Shown: piece by piece, positions 16,275 to 24,360 of the stretch
Layout of the letters: each line of letters opens with the position of its first letter
Numbering within the stretch: the first letter of the stretch is position 1
Origin: Paracoccus aminovorans
GTDB taxonomy: Bacteria > Pseudomonadota > Alphaproteobacteria > Rhodobacterales > Rhodobacteraceae
Length of the DNA: 64,000 nt
Reading direction: 5' to 3'
NCBI RefSeq assembly: GCF_001546115.1
Contig: NZ_KQ955209.1
Coordinates: 682,810 to 746,809, forward strand
The notes under the pieces: generated by a model
The model's input: the letters and a program-made list of their open reading frames with translations, nothing else
Told to the model about the DNA's origin: nothing
Database searches by the model: none
Position numbers and translations under genes: made by a program

Positions 16275-16901
16275 CTAAAGCGCCGGAATCGCCAGCGTGG
16301 TGCCGGGGGCCAGGAGCCGCGGCCGGTCGTCGCCGTTGGCGCTGGCGATCAGTTGCCACAGCGCGGCGTCGCCGTATTCCTCGGCCGCGATCAGGTCGTA
16401 GCGGTCGCCCTGCCGCGTGACCCGGGTCTTGCTGCGGTCCGGCGACTGCTTGTTGATCCGCTTGTATTGCGCATTCGCATCCTCATAGGCCTTGAGCTTG
16501 ATCGTCACCCGGGCGCGCAGGATCCGGCCCTCGCTGTCGAAGATGCTGAACTTTTCCTTGAACTCGACCATCACCCCGGTGAACGCGGTTTCCTTGCCCC
16601 AGGCGAAGGTGCAGACCGGCGGCGCATGCAGGTCGCTGTCGATGGCGACGTATTTGCGCAGCTTGTCGAGATCGTCCTTCAGCGACTCGCCCGAGTTGGT
16701 GCGGTCGAGGAACAGCTCGGTTTCCAGTGTCCTCGACTCGCCGCGCACGAATTGCAGCAGCGGGATCTGCAGGCCGGGGACCGAGATCTCGGGATAGAGG
16801 ATGTTCGTCGTGACGGTCAGCTCGCTGGGGTTGAACAGGACGGGCACGCCCTTGTCCCCGGCGATCGAGGCGTTGACGATGGTTGCCATGACCAGTCCCA
16901 T
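16275..16901 (-). CDS. LysM-containing baseplate/tube-connector protein (Afp7-like)
   Basis: 208 residues from the ATG at 16901. It was chosen because a G-rich Shine-Dalgarno stretch precedes it and an upstream in-frame ATG would lie inside the previous gene. Another ATG 4 codons on is possible. Residues of about 10-150 fit the CIS tube family (VLFNPSELTVTTNILYPE, then RTLETELFLDRT). The C-terminal 55 residues form a LysM domain (VTRQGDRYDLIAAEEYGDAA, then WQLIASANGD and APGTTLAIPAL). In Afp/PVC this protein sits at the base of the tube and joins it to the hub. Confidence 0.85.
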   Translation of the reverse strand: MGLVMATIVNASIAGDKGVPVLFNPSELTVTTNILYPEISVPGLQIPLLQFVRGESRTLETELFLDRTNSGESLKDDLDKLRKYVAIDSDLHAPPVCTFAWGKETAFTGVMVEFKEKFSIFDSEGRILRARVTIKLKAYEDANAQYKRINKQSPDRSKTRVTRQGDRYDLIAAEEYGDAALWQLIASANGDDRPRLLAPGTTLAIPAL

Positions 16902-16911
16902 CGCCGCCCCC

Positions 16912-17607
16912 CTACAGCCCGCCGACGGCGGCTGCGGCACCTGCCGCCCCGCCCGCCAGCACCGCCCCGCCGGCGAGGCCCACCAGCCCGGACAGCACCG
17001 AATTCAGGTCGGCGACGCCGGGGATCAGCGACAGCGACAGCCGCTCGATCTTTTCGGCGTGCAATTCTGCCGTCTCGATGGCGACCGCGCCCGGTCCGCG
17101 CCCGTCCGTCGCGTCCAGCGCCGGGCCGCTGAGCTTGGCCGGCAGCGCATTGTGGAAGGTCCAGCCCGCGACCGGGAAGAACATGCCGGGCACGCTGCCG
17201 CCGACGCCCGGAATCTCGAACAGCTTGCGGGTGTCCATCAGGATGATGGTGCCGCTCTTGCGGGTCTTGCGCTTGCCGGTGATGACCTGGTGGTGCCAGT
17301 CCCACAGATCGGTGTTGAAGGTCACGCCGCGCTTCATCACGATCCTGGAATAGGTCGCGCGGTCGAAGAAGCGCAGCTCGGTGTCGTTCTGGCCGCCCTG
17401 GTTATAGGAGGCGACCGTGTTGACGGCCTCCAGCCCCTCGATCGACTTGAAGCCGCCGGCCACGAATTGCGTCGCCGCCGACAGCACCGCGGAACCCACG
17501 CTGCTGAGCACGCCGCCGACCCCGCCACTATTGGAATCCGGCGTGTCCCAAATGGTCACCATGAAGTTGATCTTCAGGACCGGCTGGAAAAGCGGGAAAT
17601 CGACCAT
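16912..17607 (-). CDS. Second tail tube protein (gp19 family, Afp5-like)
   Basis: 231 residues. The core is that of gp19-type tube proteins: a DRATYSRIVMKRGVTFNTDL strand-turn near residue 83, then WDWHHQVITGKRKTRKSG and WTFHNALPAKLSGPALDA. It carries a Gly/Ser-rich hydrophobic loop at residues 26-52 and a very hydrophobic Gly/Ala tail of about 30 residues, both absent from the first tube protein. Its ATG shares one nucleotide with the stop of the second sheath gene (TGATG). It probably forms a specialised ring at the base of the tube. Confidence 0.8.
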   Translation of the reverse strand: MVDFPLFQPVLKINFMVTIWDTPDSNSGGVGGVLSSVGSAVLSAATQFVAGGFKSIEGLEAVNTVASYNQGGQNDTELRFFDRATYSRIVMKRGVTFNTDLWDWHHQVITGKRKTRKSGTIILMDTRKLFEIPGVGGSVPGMFFPVAGWTFHNALPAKLSGPALDATDGRGPGAVAIETAELHAEKIERLSLSLIPGVADLNSVLSGLVGLAGGAVLAGGAAGAAAAVGGL

Positions 17608-18968
17608 CAGGCGGCCTCCGCGCGTTCGATGACGCCGCCGTCGCGGCCGATGCGGAATTCGATGAACTCGGCCGGCTGGGCCAGGGCGACGCCGATGGTG
17701 CATTCGACATGGCCCTCGGGGCTTTCCTCGACCGAGTTGACCTGAACGAAGAAGCCTTCCTCGGGCAGGGCGCCCTTCAGCGCGCCCGAGGCGAAGACCC
17801 GCAGCAGGTAATCGACCATCAGCTGGTGCATGCGGATCCGCAAGAGCGGGGTGTTCGGCTCGAACACCATGGGCTGGCCGATGACCTCGCAGCTGCGCGC
17901 GATGGCCGACAGGCAACGGCGGGCATTGACGAAGGACAGCGGATCGGCGGCGTCCTGCGGCCCCTGCCACAGCAGCGTTCGCGCGCCCCAGACCAGCGTG
18001 CCCTGTCCCGCGAAGCCGCGCAGCAGGTTGATGCCCGCATCATAGGCGCGTGCGTTCTCGCGGTCGCCGATGCGGGTTTCCAGCCCGACGACGCCGGTCA
18101 GCACCCGGTTCGCCGGCGCGACATGCGCGCCCTCGGCCACGTCGGTCGCGGCAAAGACCCCGGCAACGGCGCCGACGGGAGAGCGCAATTCCTCGGGCGC
18201 CCACGGGCTGTCCTGCACCCGCAGCCACGGCCAGTAAAGCGCGCCGAGGTCCGAGCCGCCGCTGGCGCGGGTCAGCCGTTCGCGCCAGTCGACGGCGCGA
18301 GCGAGCGTCAGGCCGGCGGGCGGTGCGAAAAGCGCGAACCAGCGCCAGCGCTCGCGTTCCAGCCGCGCCAGGACATATTGCTGCGCCCAGAGCATGTCTT
18401 CCTCGGAGATGGCGCGGCCATAGCCGGTGGCGGTTACGGCGCGATGCGTCGCGGGCACGCCCGATGGCGCGCGGCAGTCGCAGCGGCGAAAACAGGGATC
18501 GCCCTGGCTGCCTGGCGGCTCGTAGCGGTCATCCTCGACCAGGATCTCGGCATCGAGGTCGGGCAGCGCGACCAGCGCGACCTCGGGCTGGCGCAGCAGC
18601 AGCTCCAGCCCGTGCCAGGCCGCCAGCGTGTCGATCCCCAGCATCCGGTTCAGAAGCTGCTGCGGCTCCAGCGCATCGACCGCGGGCGCGACGTTCACGA
18701 TCCACAGCCGCCGGCCGCCATTGGCGAAGTAGTCGCGCACCGCCTTGTCCAGCGTCGCGCCGGCCGGGGGCGGCAGGGGGCCGCCGCGTTCGTCGGTGCG
18801 GAACTGCGCGACATAGCCCTGCCAGTCGTCCACGGCCACCGCCTTGCCGACATGGCGCGGCCCGGCGATGCCGACGAAGCCGGCGATGTCGGTGCGCACC
18901 CGCGGGAACCCTTCGGCCCGCGCGCGGGGGCGGCTGTAGACACCGGGGATCTGGTAGGACTGCGCCAT
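17607..18968 (-). CDS. Second contractile sheath protein
   Basis: 453 residues from the ATG 11 nt after the tube gene stop. Sheath hallmarks: the N-terminal SYQIPGVYSRPRAR arm, a GFVGIAGPRHVGKA strand, the DYFANGGRRLWIVNV segment, and a C-terminal domain with GARTLLWQGPQD, NARRCLSAIARSCE, VFEPNTPLLRIRMHQLM and the EEGFFVQVNS strand. A cysteine-containing loop (DPCFRRCDCRAP) sits near residue 170. Afp-type systems encode two or three sheath paralogues that form different layers; this one resembles a baseplate-proximal ring. Confidence 0.88.
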   Translation of the reverse strand: MAQSYQIPGVYSRPRARAEGFPRVRTDIAGFVGIAGPRHVGKAVAVDDWQGYVAQFRTDERGGPLPPPAGATLDKAVRDYFANGGRRLWIVNVAPAVDALEPQQLLNRMLGIDTLAAWHGLELLLRQPEVALVALPDLDAEILVEDDRYEPPGSQGDPCFRRCDCRAPSGVPATHRAVTATGYGRAISEEDMLWAQQYVLARLERERWRWFALFAPPAGLTLARAVDWRERLTRASGGSDLGALYWPWLRVQDSPWAPEELRSPVGAVAGVFAATDVAEGAHVAPANRVLTGVVGLETRIGDRENARAYDAGINLLRGFAGQGTLVWGARTLLWQGPQDAADPLSFVNARRCLSAIARSCEVIGQPMVFEPNTPLLRIRMHQLMVDYLLRVFASGALKGALPEEGFFVQVNSVEESPEGHVECTIGVALAQPAEFIEFRIGRDGGVIERAEAA

Positions 18969-18979
18969 CGCCCATGCCC

Positions 18980-19432
18980 TCACGAGATGTCCAGACGGTC
19001 GTGAACGATGTCGATCTGCTCGACGGCGAATTCGTTGCCTTTGGCGCTGAGCGTCGGGCCGGTGATCTTGGTCGGCCAGGCATTGGTCAGCGTCCAGGTC
19101 ATCGCCGGCGCGTTCCGGTCGTGCTTTTCGTTCAAGAGCTTCACCACCACCGTCTTGGTCGGCGGGAAGGTGGTGCCGCCGTCGCGGGCCTCCTTGCGCC
19201 AGTTCCACAGATAGAGGCTGCCGGTGATGCCGCGCTTGAAGATCACCGGCGAATATTTCTCGGTGCCCGCCAGCTGGCGCATCGCCGAGGTCGGGTCCGA
19301 GCCCTCGCGGTATTCGATCGGCACCGTCTCGCTGTCGAGGCCGCTGATTTCCGAGAAGCCGACGACTTCCTCGTTGTCGATCTCGACGATGAAGTTGAAG
19401 TTCGAATAGGGATTCGGCCTGGGCGTTGCCAT
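18980..19432 (-). CDS. Main tail tube protein (gp19 family, Afp1-like)
   Basis: 150 residues, the standard size. The sequence has the family pattern: NFNFIVEIDNEEVVGFSEIS, a GLDSE step, EKYSPVIFKRGITGSLYLWN and a C-terminal WTLTNAWPTKITGPTLSAKG segment ending in a strand pair. Copies stack as hexameric rings to form the inner tube. It lies 23 nt downstream of the large sheath gene. Confidence 0.92.
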   Translation of the reverse strand: MATPRPNPYSNFNFIVEIDNEEVVGFSEISGLDSETVPIEYREGSDPTSAMRQLAGTEKYSPVIFKRGITGSLYLWNWRKEARDGGTTFPPTKTVVVKLLNEKHDRNAPAMTWTLTNAWPTKITGPTLSAKGNEFAVEQIDIVHDRLDIS

Positions 19433-19455
19433 GGTTCAATCTCCGGTTGCTGGGC

Positions 19456-22266
19456 CTAGCTGGTCGATGCGGTGAACTGGCCGATCTTGAAGATGACGAA
19501 CTCGGCCGGGGCGACGGGGGCCAGGCCGATCTCGCAGACCAGCCGCCCGTTATCTATGTCGTCCTGCGACATGGTGGATCGGTCGCAGGTCACGAAGAAC
19601 CCTTCCTCGGGCGTCGTTCCCATCAGCGCGCCGGATTTCCAGACGCCGATCAGGAACGAGGTGATGGATTGCGTCACCCGTTCCCACAGCGCCTCGGAAT
19701 TCGGTTCGAACACCACCCATTGCGTGCCGAGGTCAATGGAATGCTCGACATAGATGAACAGCCTGCGGATGTTCAGGTATTTCCATTCCTGGTCCGAGCT
19801 GATGGTGCGGGCGCCCCACATGCGGATCCCGCGCGGCGTCAGGTCGCGCACCAGGTTGACACCGACCGGGTTCAGCACCTCCTGCTCGGCCGCGGTCAGC
19901 GGCAGCGCGACATCCACGATGTTGCGCACGACCTCGTTTGCGGGGGCCTTGTGCACGCCGACCGCATTGTCGGTGCGGGCATAGATGCCCATCGCATAGC
20001 CCGAGGGCGGGAAGCTTTCGATCCGGCCGTTCGCGGTGTTCAGCGCGCGCAGCCAGGGCGCATAATAGGCCGCATATTTGCTGTCGTAATTGTTGCGATG
20101 CGCCTGGATCGAGACCACGTCCGCCGCGTCGACCGGCGCGTCCAGCACTGCGACCCGGTATTTCAGCCGCTCGCAATGGCTGATCAGCGCGGCCTGCACG
20201 GTCTCGACCGTGACGCCGGGGACGGCGACCATCGAGATGTCGTCGCGTTCCGCCAGCGCCTCGATGCCGGTGCGGCGGGCGGGGCCCAGATCCTCGCCGA
20301 TCAGCGACAGGTCGGTGATCGCGGCGCCGTTGTCGCCGTTTTGCAGCGGCTTCGGGAAGCCGTCGGCGGTGGCGGGCGCGTCCGCGAAATCGGTGCCGGC
20401 GCCGGCGACCGGGGTTGCGACCTCGATCAGCTTCGAGCCTACCTCGGGGTCGTTCAGCCGGTCGGCGAAATACTTCAGCCCGGCATCGGTCGCGGTGTCG
20501 TCGTTCCAGGTCAGCCCCTCGAAGGTCTCGGCCAGCACCGGGGTGCCGGATTCGGCATCGGCCTGCCAGACGATGACGTCGATCTCATGCACGCGCAGGA
20601 ACAGGTTGCGCTGCGCCGGATCCGGGTTCAGGTCCAGGGGCGCGGGCAGGTTCAGCGGCGCCGCCAGCGTCACGGTGCGCGCGCCGCTGTCGATCGCGGC
20701 GACCGTCGCCTCGATCTTGGCCGCGCCGGTGTCCAGTTCGACCTTGGCGCCGGTATAGAAGCTGGCGGTCGAGGCGACGGACAGCGTGTCATCGCCGTTC
20801 GCGGCGGCCTGCAGCGCCTCGAATGTCGCCCAGTTCGTCGCATCGACGCCGCCAGCCGGGAAATTCCCCGCCGCTTCGCTGAGCCAGAGCGCGCTATGCG
20901 TGGGATCGACCAGCACGACCTCGGCATTGGCGAAGCCGCCGGCATTCTGCACGGCGATGGTCTCGAAGCCGCCGGCGCGGTTCGGCGCGGCCAGGCCCGA
21001 GACGTCGTTGACATAGATGCGGCTGAACAGGCCCGCGCCCGGCGCAGTGGCGACCAGGCGCGTCGGCGTGGCGGCCGGGGCCGCGGCGGCCAGCGCGGTG
21101 CCCACGGTGACATGGGCGCCCGGCGCGATGTCCTGCGCGGTCCTGACCTGCGCCAGCGTCACGTCGGTCGCATTGCCGCCCGAGGTGACGCGGATCTCAT
21201 CCCCGGCCTGCAGCATCATGGCCAGGTCGTGCGGGATCGCCGTCGGGCCATAGGGGCCGGCGCCGCCCGTCATGTCGATGGCGAAGGCCGCGGGGGCCGC
21301 GCCCAGGGGCAGCGCCGTCCCGAGCGCGTTGCCGCCGCGCGCGATCAGCTCGACCGTGGCGCCGCCGGCGGAATGATCCAGCCCGGCCGCGCCGCCGCTG
21401 GTCGCGAATGCGACATCGCCGTCGGCGATGGCCGTCACCGTCAGCGCCTCGGCCCCGACGGTGATCTGGTCGCCGGTCCGCAGGTTCTGCATCGCGGCCG
21501 GGGTGAAGCTCAGCGTGGTGTCACCGGCATTGGCATCGGCGGCCAGCGGGATCGCCGCGTCGACGCGGCGCCCGCCCGAGGCGGTCAGCGCCACCGGCGC
21601 CTTGTCGCGGGGCCGGAACTCGACCGACAGCCGGTTGCCGTCATTGCCGCGATGGCGGGCGCGGATCACCGGGCCGGCATCGGCGACCGGGGCGGCGCCC
21701 AGGATCTCGATCCGGGTGTTCTCGGGCTCGAAGACGATGCCGGCGGCGACGGGATTGGCCAGCACCACCGCATTGTCGAGCGGGCTGATCGAGACGACGG
21801 GCGAGGCCAGCCGCTCGGTGAAGGCGCCGGTCGCGTTGGGCCGGGTAAAGACCCGCAGCACGCTGCCCGGTGCGACCTGGCGCAGCGTGTTCAGCCGCAG
21901 CGTGTCGGTCGGGCCGCGGACGGTGACGCCGCGCGCCAGCCGAAGGACCGTGCCCTGGTCCATGGTCCGCTCGGCCGCCGCGGCGCCGGGGCCGAGGGCG
22001 CGGACGACATAGCAGCGGCTGCCGCCGTTCTCGAAGAACGCCTTCACCGCATGGCCAAGGTAGTCGCCCAGCCCGGCGGGCGCGGTGATCGGGTCGCCGA
22101 ACAGCCGGCGGAACTGGCCATAGCTGCCGACGAAGGTCGGCTTGCCTTCCGGGCCGCTGCGGGTGGCGCCGACGAATCCGGCGGTCGAGGTGCTGACCCC
22201 CTGGATGGGCTTGCCGCGGAACGAGGTCTCCTGGATGAAGACGCCGGGGCGGAGATATTCGGGCAT
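19456..22266 (-). CDS. Main contractile sheath protein with a large beta-domain insertion
   Basis: 936 residues, about twice the usual length of an eCIS sheath. The conserved halves are clear: N-terminal YLRPGVFIQETSFRGKPIQG and AFFENGGSRCYVVRALG (to about residue 98), and C-terminal GARTISSDQEWKYLNIRRLF, FEPNSEALWERVTQSITSFL and EEGFFVTCDRSTMSQ. Between about residues 105 and 540 lies a Thr/Ala/Asp-rich stretch. It has repeated modules of the type D-T-T-L-S-F-x-x-A ... L-R-T-G-D-Q-I-x-V, seen at least three times. The insertion starts near the RHRGNDGNRLSVEF strand that is normal for sheaths, so it is probably displayed on the particle surface. The coding frame is intact. Confidence 0.9.
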   Translation of the reverse strand: MPEYLRPGVFIQETSFRGKPIQGVSTSTAGFVGATRSGPEGKPTFVGSYGQFRRLFGDPITAPAGLGDYLGHAVKAFFENGGSRCYVVRALGPGAAAAERTMDQGTVLRLARGVTVRGPTDTLRLNTLRQVAPGSVLRVFTRPNATGAFTERLASPVVSISPLDNAVVLANPVAAGIVFEPENTRIEILGAAPVADAGPVIRARHRGNDGNRLSVEFRPRDKAPVALTASGGRRVDAAIPLAADANAGDTTLSFTPAAMQNLRTGDQITVGAEALTVTAIADGDVAFATSGGAAGLDHSAGGATVELIARGGNALGTALPLGAAPAAFAIDMTGGAGPYGPTAIPHDLAMMLQAGDEIRVTSGGNATDVTLAQVRTAQDIAPGAHVTVGTALAAAAPAATPTRLVATAPGAGLFSRIYVNDVSGLAAPNRAGGFETIAVQNAGGFANAEVVLVDPTHSALWLSEAAGNFPAGGVDATNWATFEALQAAANGDDTLSVASTASFYTGAKVELDTGAAKIEATVAAIDSGARTVTLAAPLNLPAPLDLNPDPAQRNLFLRVHEIDVIVWQADAESGTPVLAETFEGLTWNDDTATDAGLKYFADRLNDPEVGSKLIEVATPVAGAGTDFADAPATADGFPKPLQNGDNGAAITDLSLIGEDLGPARRTGIEALAERDDISMVAVPGVTVETVQAALISHCERLKYRVAVLDAPVDAADVVSIQAHRNNYDSKYAAYYAPWLRALNTANGRIESFPPSGYAMGIYARTDNAVGVHKAPANEVVRNIVDVALPLTAAEQEVLNPVGVNLVRDLTPRGIRMWGARTISSDQEWKYLNIRRLFIYVEHSIDLGTQWVVFEPNSEALWERVTQSITSFLIGVWKSGALMGTTPEEGFFVTCDRSTMSQDDIDNGRLVCEIGLAPVAPAEFVIFKIGQFTASTS

Positions 22267-22293
22267 CGTCTCGTCTCCTTGGCTATGGCTTTG

Positions 22294-22953
22294 CTAGGCC
22301 AGCGCGAAAATCACCCGCGCCACCGTCTGCGGGAGGATGGTGAAGTTCGGTCCGGCGAAATCCGCGCCCGCGGTGGCGGGCAGGAAGCGTCCCGACAGGA
22401 TCGGGCGGATGGCGCCGCCGGGGATGCGCGCCTCGATGGTCAGGGGCACCCGGCCGGATGCGTCCAGCGGCAGCGCGCCGGGCGGCAGGAACAGGAATTC
22501 CCCGGCCGCGTCGCTGCGGGTCATGCGGTCGAAGGGCCGGCCCTGGCGCGCGACGCGAATCTCCAGGCCGGCGGCGTCCGCGCCACGCAGCTGGCCGCGC
22601 ACCCCGGTCGTGCCGGGCGCCACCTCGGCGCCGGCGGTCGGCCAGAGCTCGTGCTCGATCATCTGCGCCGGGGTAACCAGCGGCAGCGTCACCTCGGGGT
22701 CGGCGGCCTCCCAGCGGATCCAGCCGGACTGGCTGCGCTGGAAGGGATCGCGCCACAGGATCCGCCTTGTGCCCGGCTCCGCGCCCAGGAAGCGATAGCT
22801 GCCGTCGGCCTGGCGGGCGCCAAGGCCGTCGGGGCGCCGCACCGGGCGGGCGTAGCTTCCCGACAGCCGCACCGGCAGTTCCTGCGGCACCGGCCGGCCG
22901 CTGAAATGGTCGAGGAAGCGCACGGCGAGCGACAGGACATGCGTCACGGTCAT
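22294..22953 (-). CDS. eCIS-associated beta-sandwich (carboxypeptidase-regulatory-like) protein
   Basis: 219 residues from the ATG that overlaps the DUF4255 stop in an ATGA. The N-terminal 55 residues contain a hydrophobic strand and a GSYARPVRRPDGLGARQADG turn. Later come RILWRDPFQRSQSGWIRWEA and a central Ig/carboxypeptidase-regulatory-like segment (RGQLRGADAAGLEIRVARQG, then SDAAGEFLFLPPGALPL). Such proteins often accompany the terminator in eCIS loci, but their role is unknown. No signal peptide is visible. Confidence 0.65.
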   Translation of the reverse strand: MTVTHVLSLAVRFLDHFSGRPVPQELPVRLSGSYARPVRRPDGLGARQADGSYRFLGAEPGTRRILWRDPFQRSQSGWIRWEAADPEVTLPLVTPAQMIEHELWPTAGAEVAPGTTGVRGQLRGADAAGLEIRVARQGRPFDRMTRSDAAGEFLFLPPGALPLDASGRVPLTIEARIPGGAIRPILSGRFLPATAGADFAGPNFTILPQTVARVIFALA

Positions 22954-23564
22954 GGCACCGTCTCCAGCATCGCTTCCCTGGTGGGCGGGGCATGCGGAAC
23001 GTCGGTCGGTTCCAGCGCGGCGACGCGGACGCGATAGACCAGCGACAGCCGATAGCCGAGCTTGGTCGCGTCCCAGATGCGGTAATGCCCATCGACGGGC
23101 AGCGTTTCCATGACGATCTGCAGCCCGTCCTCGGGCGACCAGACCGGCAGGCCGGGAACCTCGAACAGGCTGCTGCGATCCAGCTCGGCATTGTCGTAGA
23201 AGGCTTGCAGCACCGCACCCAGAAGCCGCGCCTCGTCCTGCGTCGCGGGCAGGTCGCCGATGACGTCGTCGGTGGCGCGCACGCCCCAGGCGGTGACCAG
23301 ATAGCACAGCTCCAGCGGCAGCGGCTGGCGGCCCAGCGTGCCGTTCGCCAGCACCCGGCGCGGATTGCCGCGCATCTCGGCATTGCCGGCGATCTGGTAG
23401 AGAAACAGCGAGACGAAAGGGTCGGTCGTATCCGCCAGCGAGGCGAAGGCCATCGGCGTGACGACGCCCACGCCGACATTCGGAATGCCCAGCTGGGCGA
23501 CATGGCGCTCGATCAGCCCGACCAGCGTCTGCCCGGTATTCTCGATGACCCGCCAGTCAGCCAT
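22950..23564 (-). CDS. DUF4255 (Pvc16/Afp16-like) tube/sheath terminator
   Basis: 204 residues. The N-terminus contains LVGLIERHVAQLGIPNVGVG and later FVSLFLYQIAGNAEMRGNPR and LPLELCYLVTAWG, the conserved core of Pvc16_N/DUF4255. The helix ARLLGAVLQAFYDNAEL and the late LQIVMETLPVDGHYRIWDAT segment complete the fold. In Afp/PVC this protein caps the distal end of the tube and stops polymerisation. It is the first gene of the minus-strand operon; the promoter should lie in the 480-nt divergent region upstream. Confidence 0.9.
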   Translation of the reverse strand: MADWRVIENTGQTLVGLIERHVAQLGIPNVGVGVVTPMAFASLADTTDPFVSLFLYQIAGNAEMRGNPRRVLANGTLGRQPLPLELCYLVTAWGVRATDDVIGDLPATQDEARLLGAVLQAFYDNAELDRSSLFEVPGLPVWSPEDGLQIVMETLPVDGHYRIWDATKLGYRLSLVYRVRVAALEPTDVPHAPPTREAMLETVP

Positions 23565-24044
23565 GCTGGATGTCCCGGTCTGTCAACACGACGATTCCTC
23601 CGAGCCCGAATGATGCCGGCTCAGGATCATGCTGCCCGAGGCGCCGGGGTCGGGGCAAAGCCGACGGCGGTTCAAAAACGGTCCAGGCTGGGCCGGGCCT
23701 TGCCCGGCCGGTCGCCTGCGGTCGGCGGACGAGGAGGACGGACCTGACGGTCCGGATCCCGGGGCAGGATGCGATCCAGACCGGCGGGGGCATGAAATCC
23801 GGACCTCCGCCCCGGATCGGCGCCGTCGGGCCCGTGCGGCGGCCGGGGAAACCAGGGCTTCGGCGGGATCTGCATCCTCCGCCCGGCTTGCGGCATCGGA
23901 AGGATGCGGTCGGTCGCGGCCCCGGACGCCGCGCGGCGGGGGCGGTCCGGGCATTCTTTCCCCCCGAATGAACCCCCGCGGACGTTCCCTGACGCGGCCC
24001 CAGCGCCCAGGATCGGCCCCGTAGGCTTGCGGAAAGGGCTGCCA
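23565..24044. promoter_or_regulatory. Divergent intergenic region of the eCIS locus
   Basis: About 480 nt between the minus-strand structural operon and the plus-strand ATPase operon. It is very GC-rich. Frames through it have no family-like sequence and I see no convincing gene. Promoters for both directions should lie here, but no clear -35/-10 pair could be picked. A TTGACA on the minus strand at 23581-23586 is only 17 nt from the DUF4255 start and too close to serve as a -35. Confidence 0.5.
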
Positions 24045-24359
24045 GTGCGACTCGGGATGGACCTCGCCGCCGCGCCGACCATGCTCCGGTCGATCATCGA
24101 AAGCGCCGTCGCCGAGATGTCCGACGCCGAGGTGGTGCGCCTGCCCTCGGACGGGCCGTTCGACGCGGTTCTGGTCTGCATGGAGACCCCCGACCCGCAG
24201 GCCCTGCCGGCCGTGCAGGCGGACCGCTTCGTCGTCGTCCCGCGCCGGGGCGACAGGCTGTGGATCTTGACCACCGGAAAGGTGCAAAGGACGATGGAGG
24301 ACGTATCAACCGCGACGATCCGGGCCTGCTTGCGCCAGGGTCCGTCCGAGGTGTCCTGA
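24045..24359 (+). CDS. Pseudo-receiver-like small protein next to the eCIS ATPase
   Basis: 104 residues from GTG 24045, which has GGAAAGGG 6 nt upstream; an ATG four codons later is an alternative. The layout resembles the start of response-regulator receivers: a short hydrophobic strand, then PTMLRSIIESAVAEM as helix 1, then AEVVRLPSDGPFDAVLVCME. The usual phosphoacceptor Asp at the end of strand 3 is replaced (VLVCMETPD) and the domain is truncated. It ends 1 nt before the AAA+ gene, so the two are co-expressed. Comparable short receiver-like proteins occur beside AAA+ genes in other eCIS loci. A regulatory role is inferred. Confidence 0.6.
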   Translation: MRLGMDLAAAPTMLRSIIESAVAEMSDAEVVRLPSDGPFDAVLVCMETPDPQALPAVQADRFVVVPRRGDRLWILTTGKVQRTMEDVSTATIRACLRQGPSEVS

Positions 24360-24360
24360 G

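Noticed and set aside
19426-23037. A 1203-codon plus-strand frame across the sheath gene
   Set aside because: It is antisense to a sheath gene with clear conserved motifs and has low-complexity sequence typical of high-GC antisense frames.
1-23564. Type VI secretion system or an intact prophage
   Set aside because: No TssJLM membrane complex, no ClpV and no head, portal or terminase genes; terminator, LysM connector, CIS tape measure and AAA+ point to an eCIS.
23581-23586. TTGACA on the minus strand as -35 of the eCIS operon
   Set aside because: Only 17 nt from the start codon, so the -10 would fall on the ATG.
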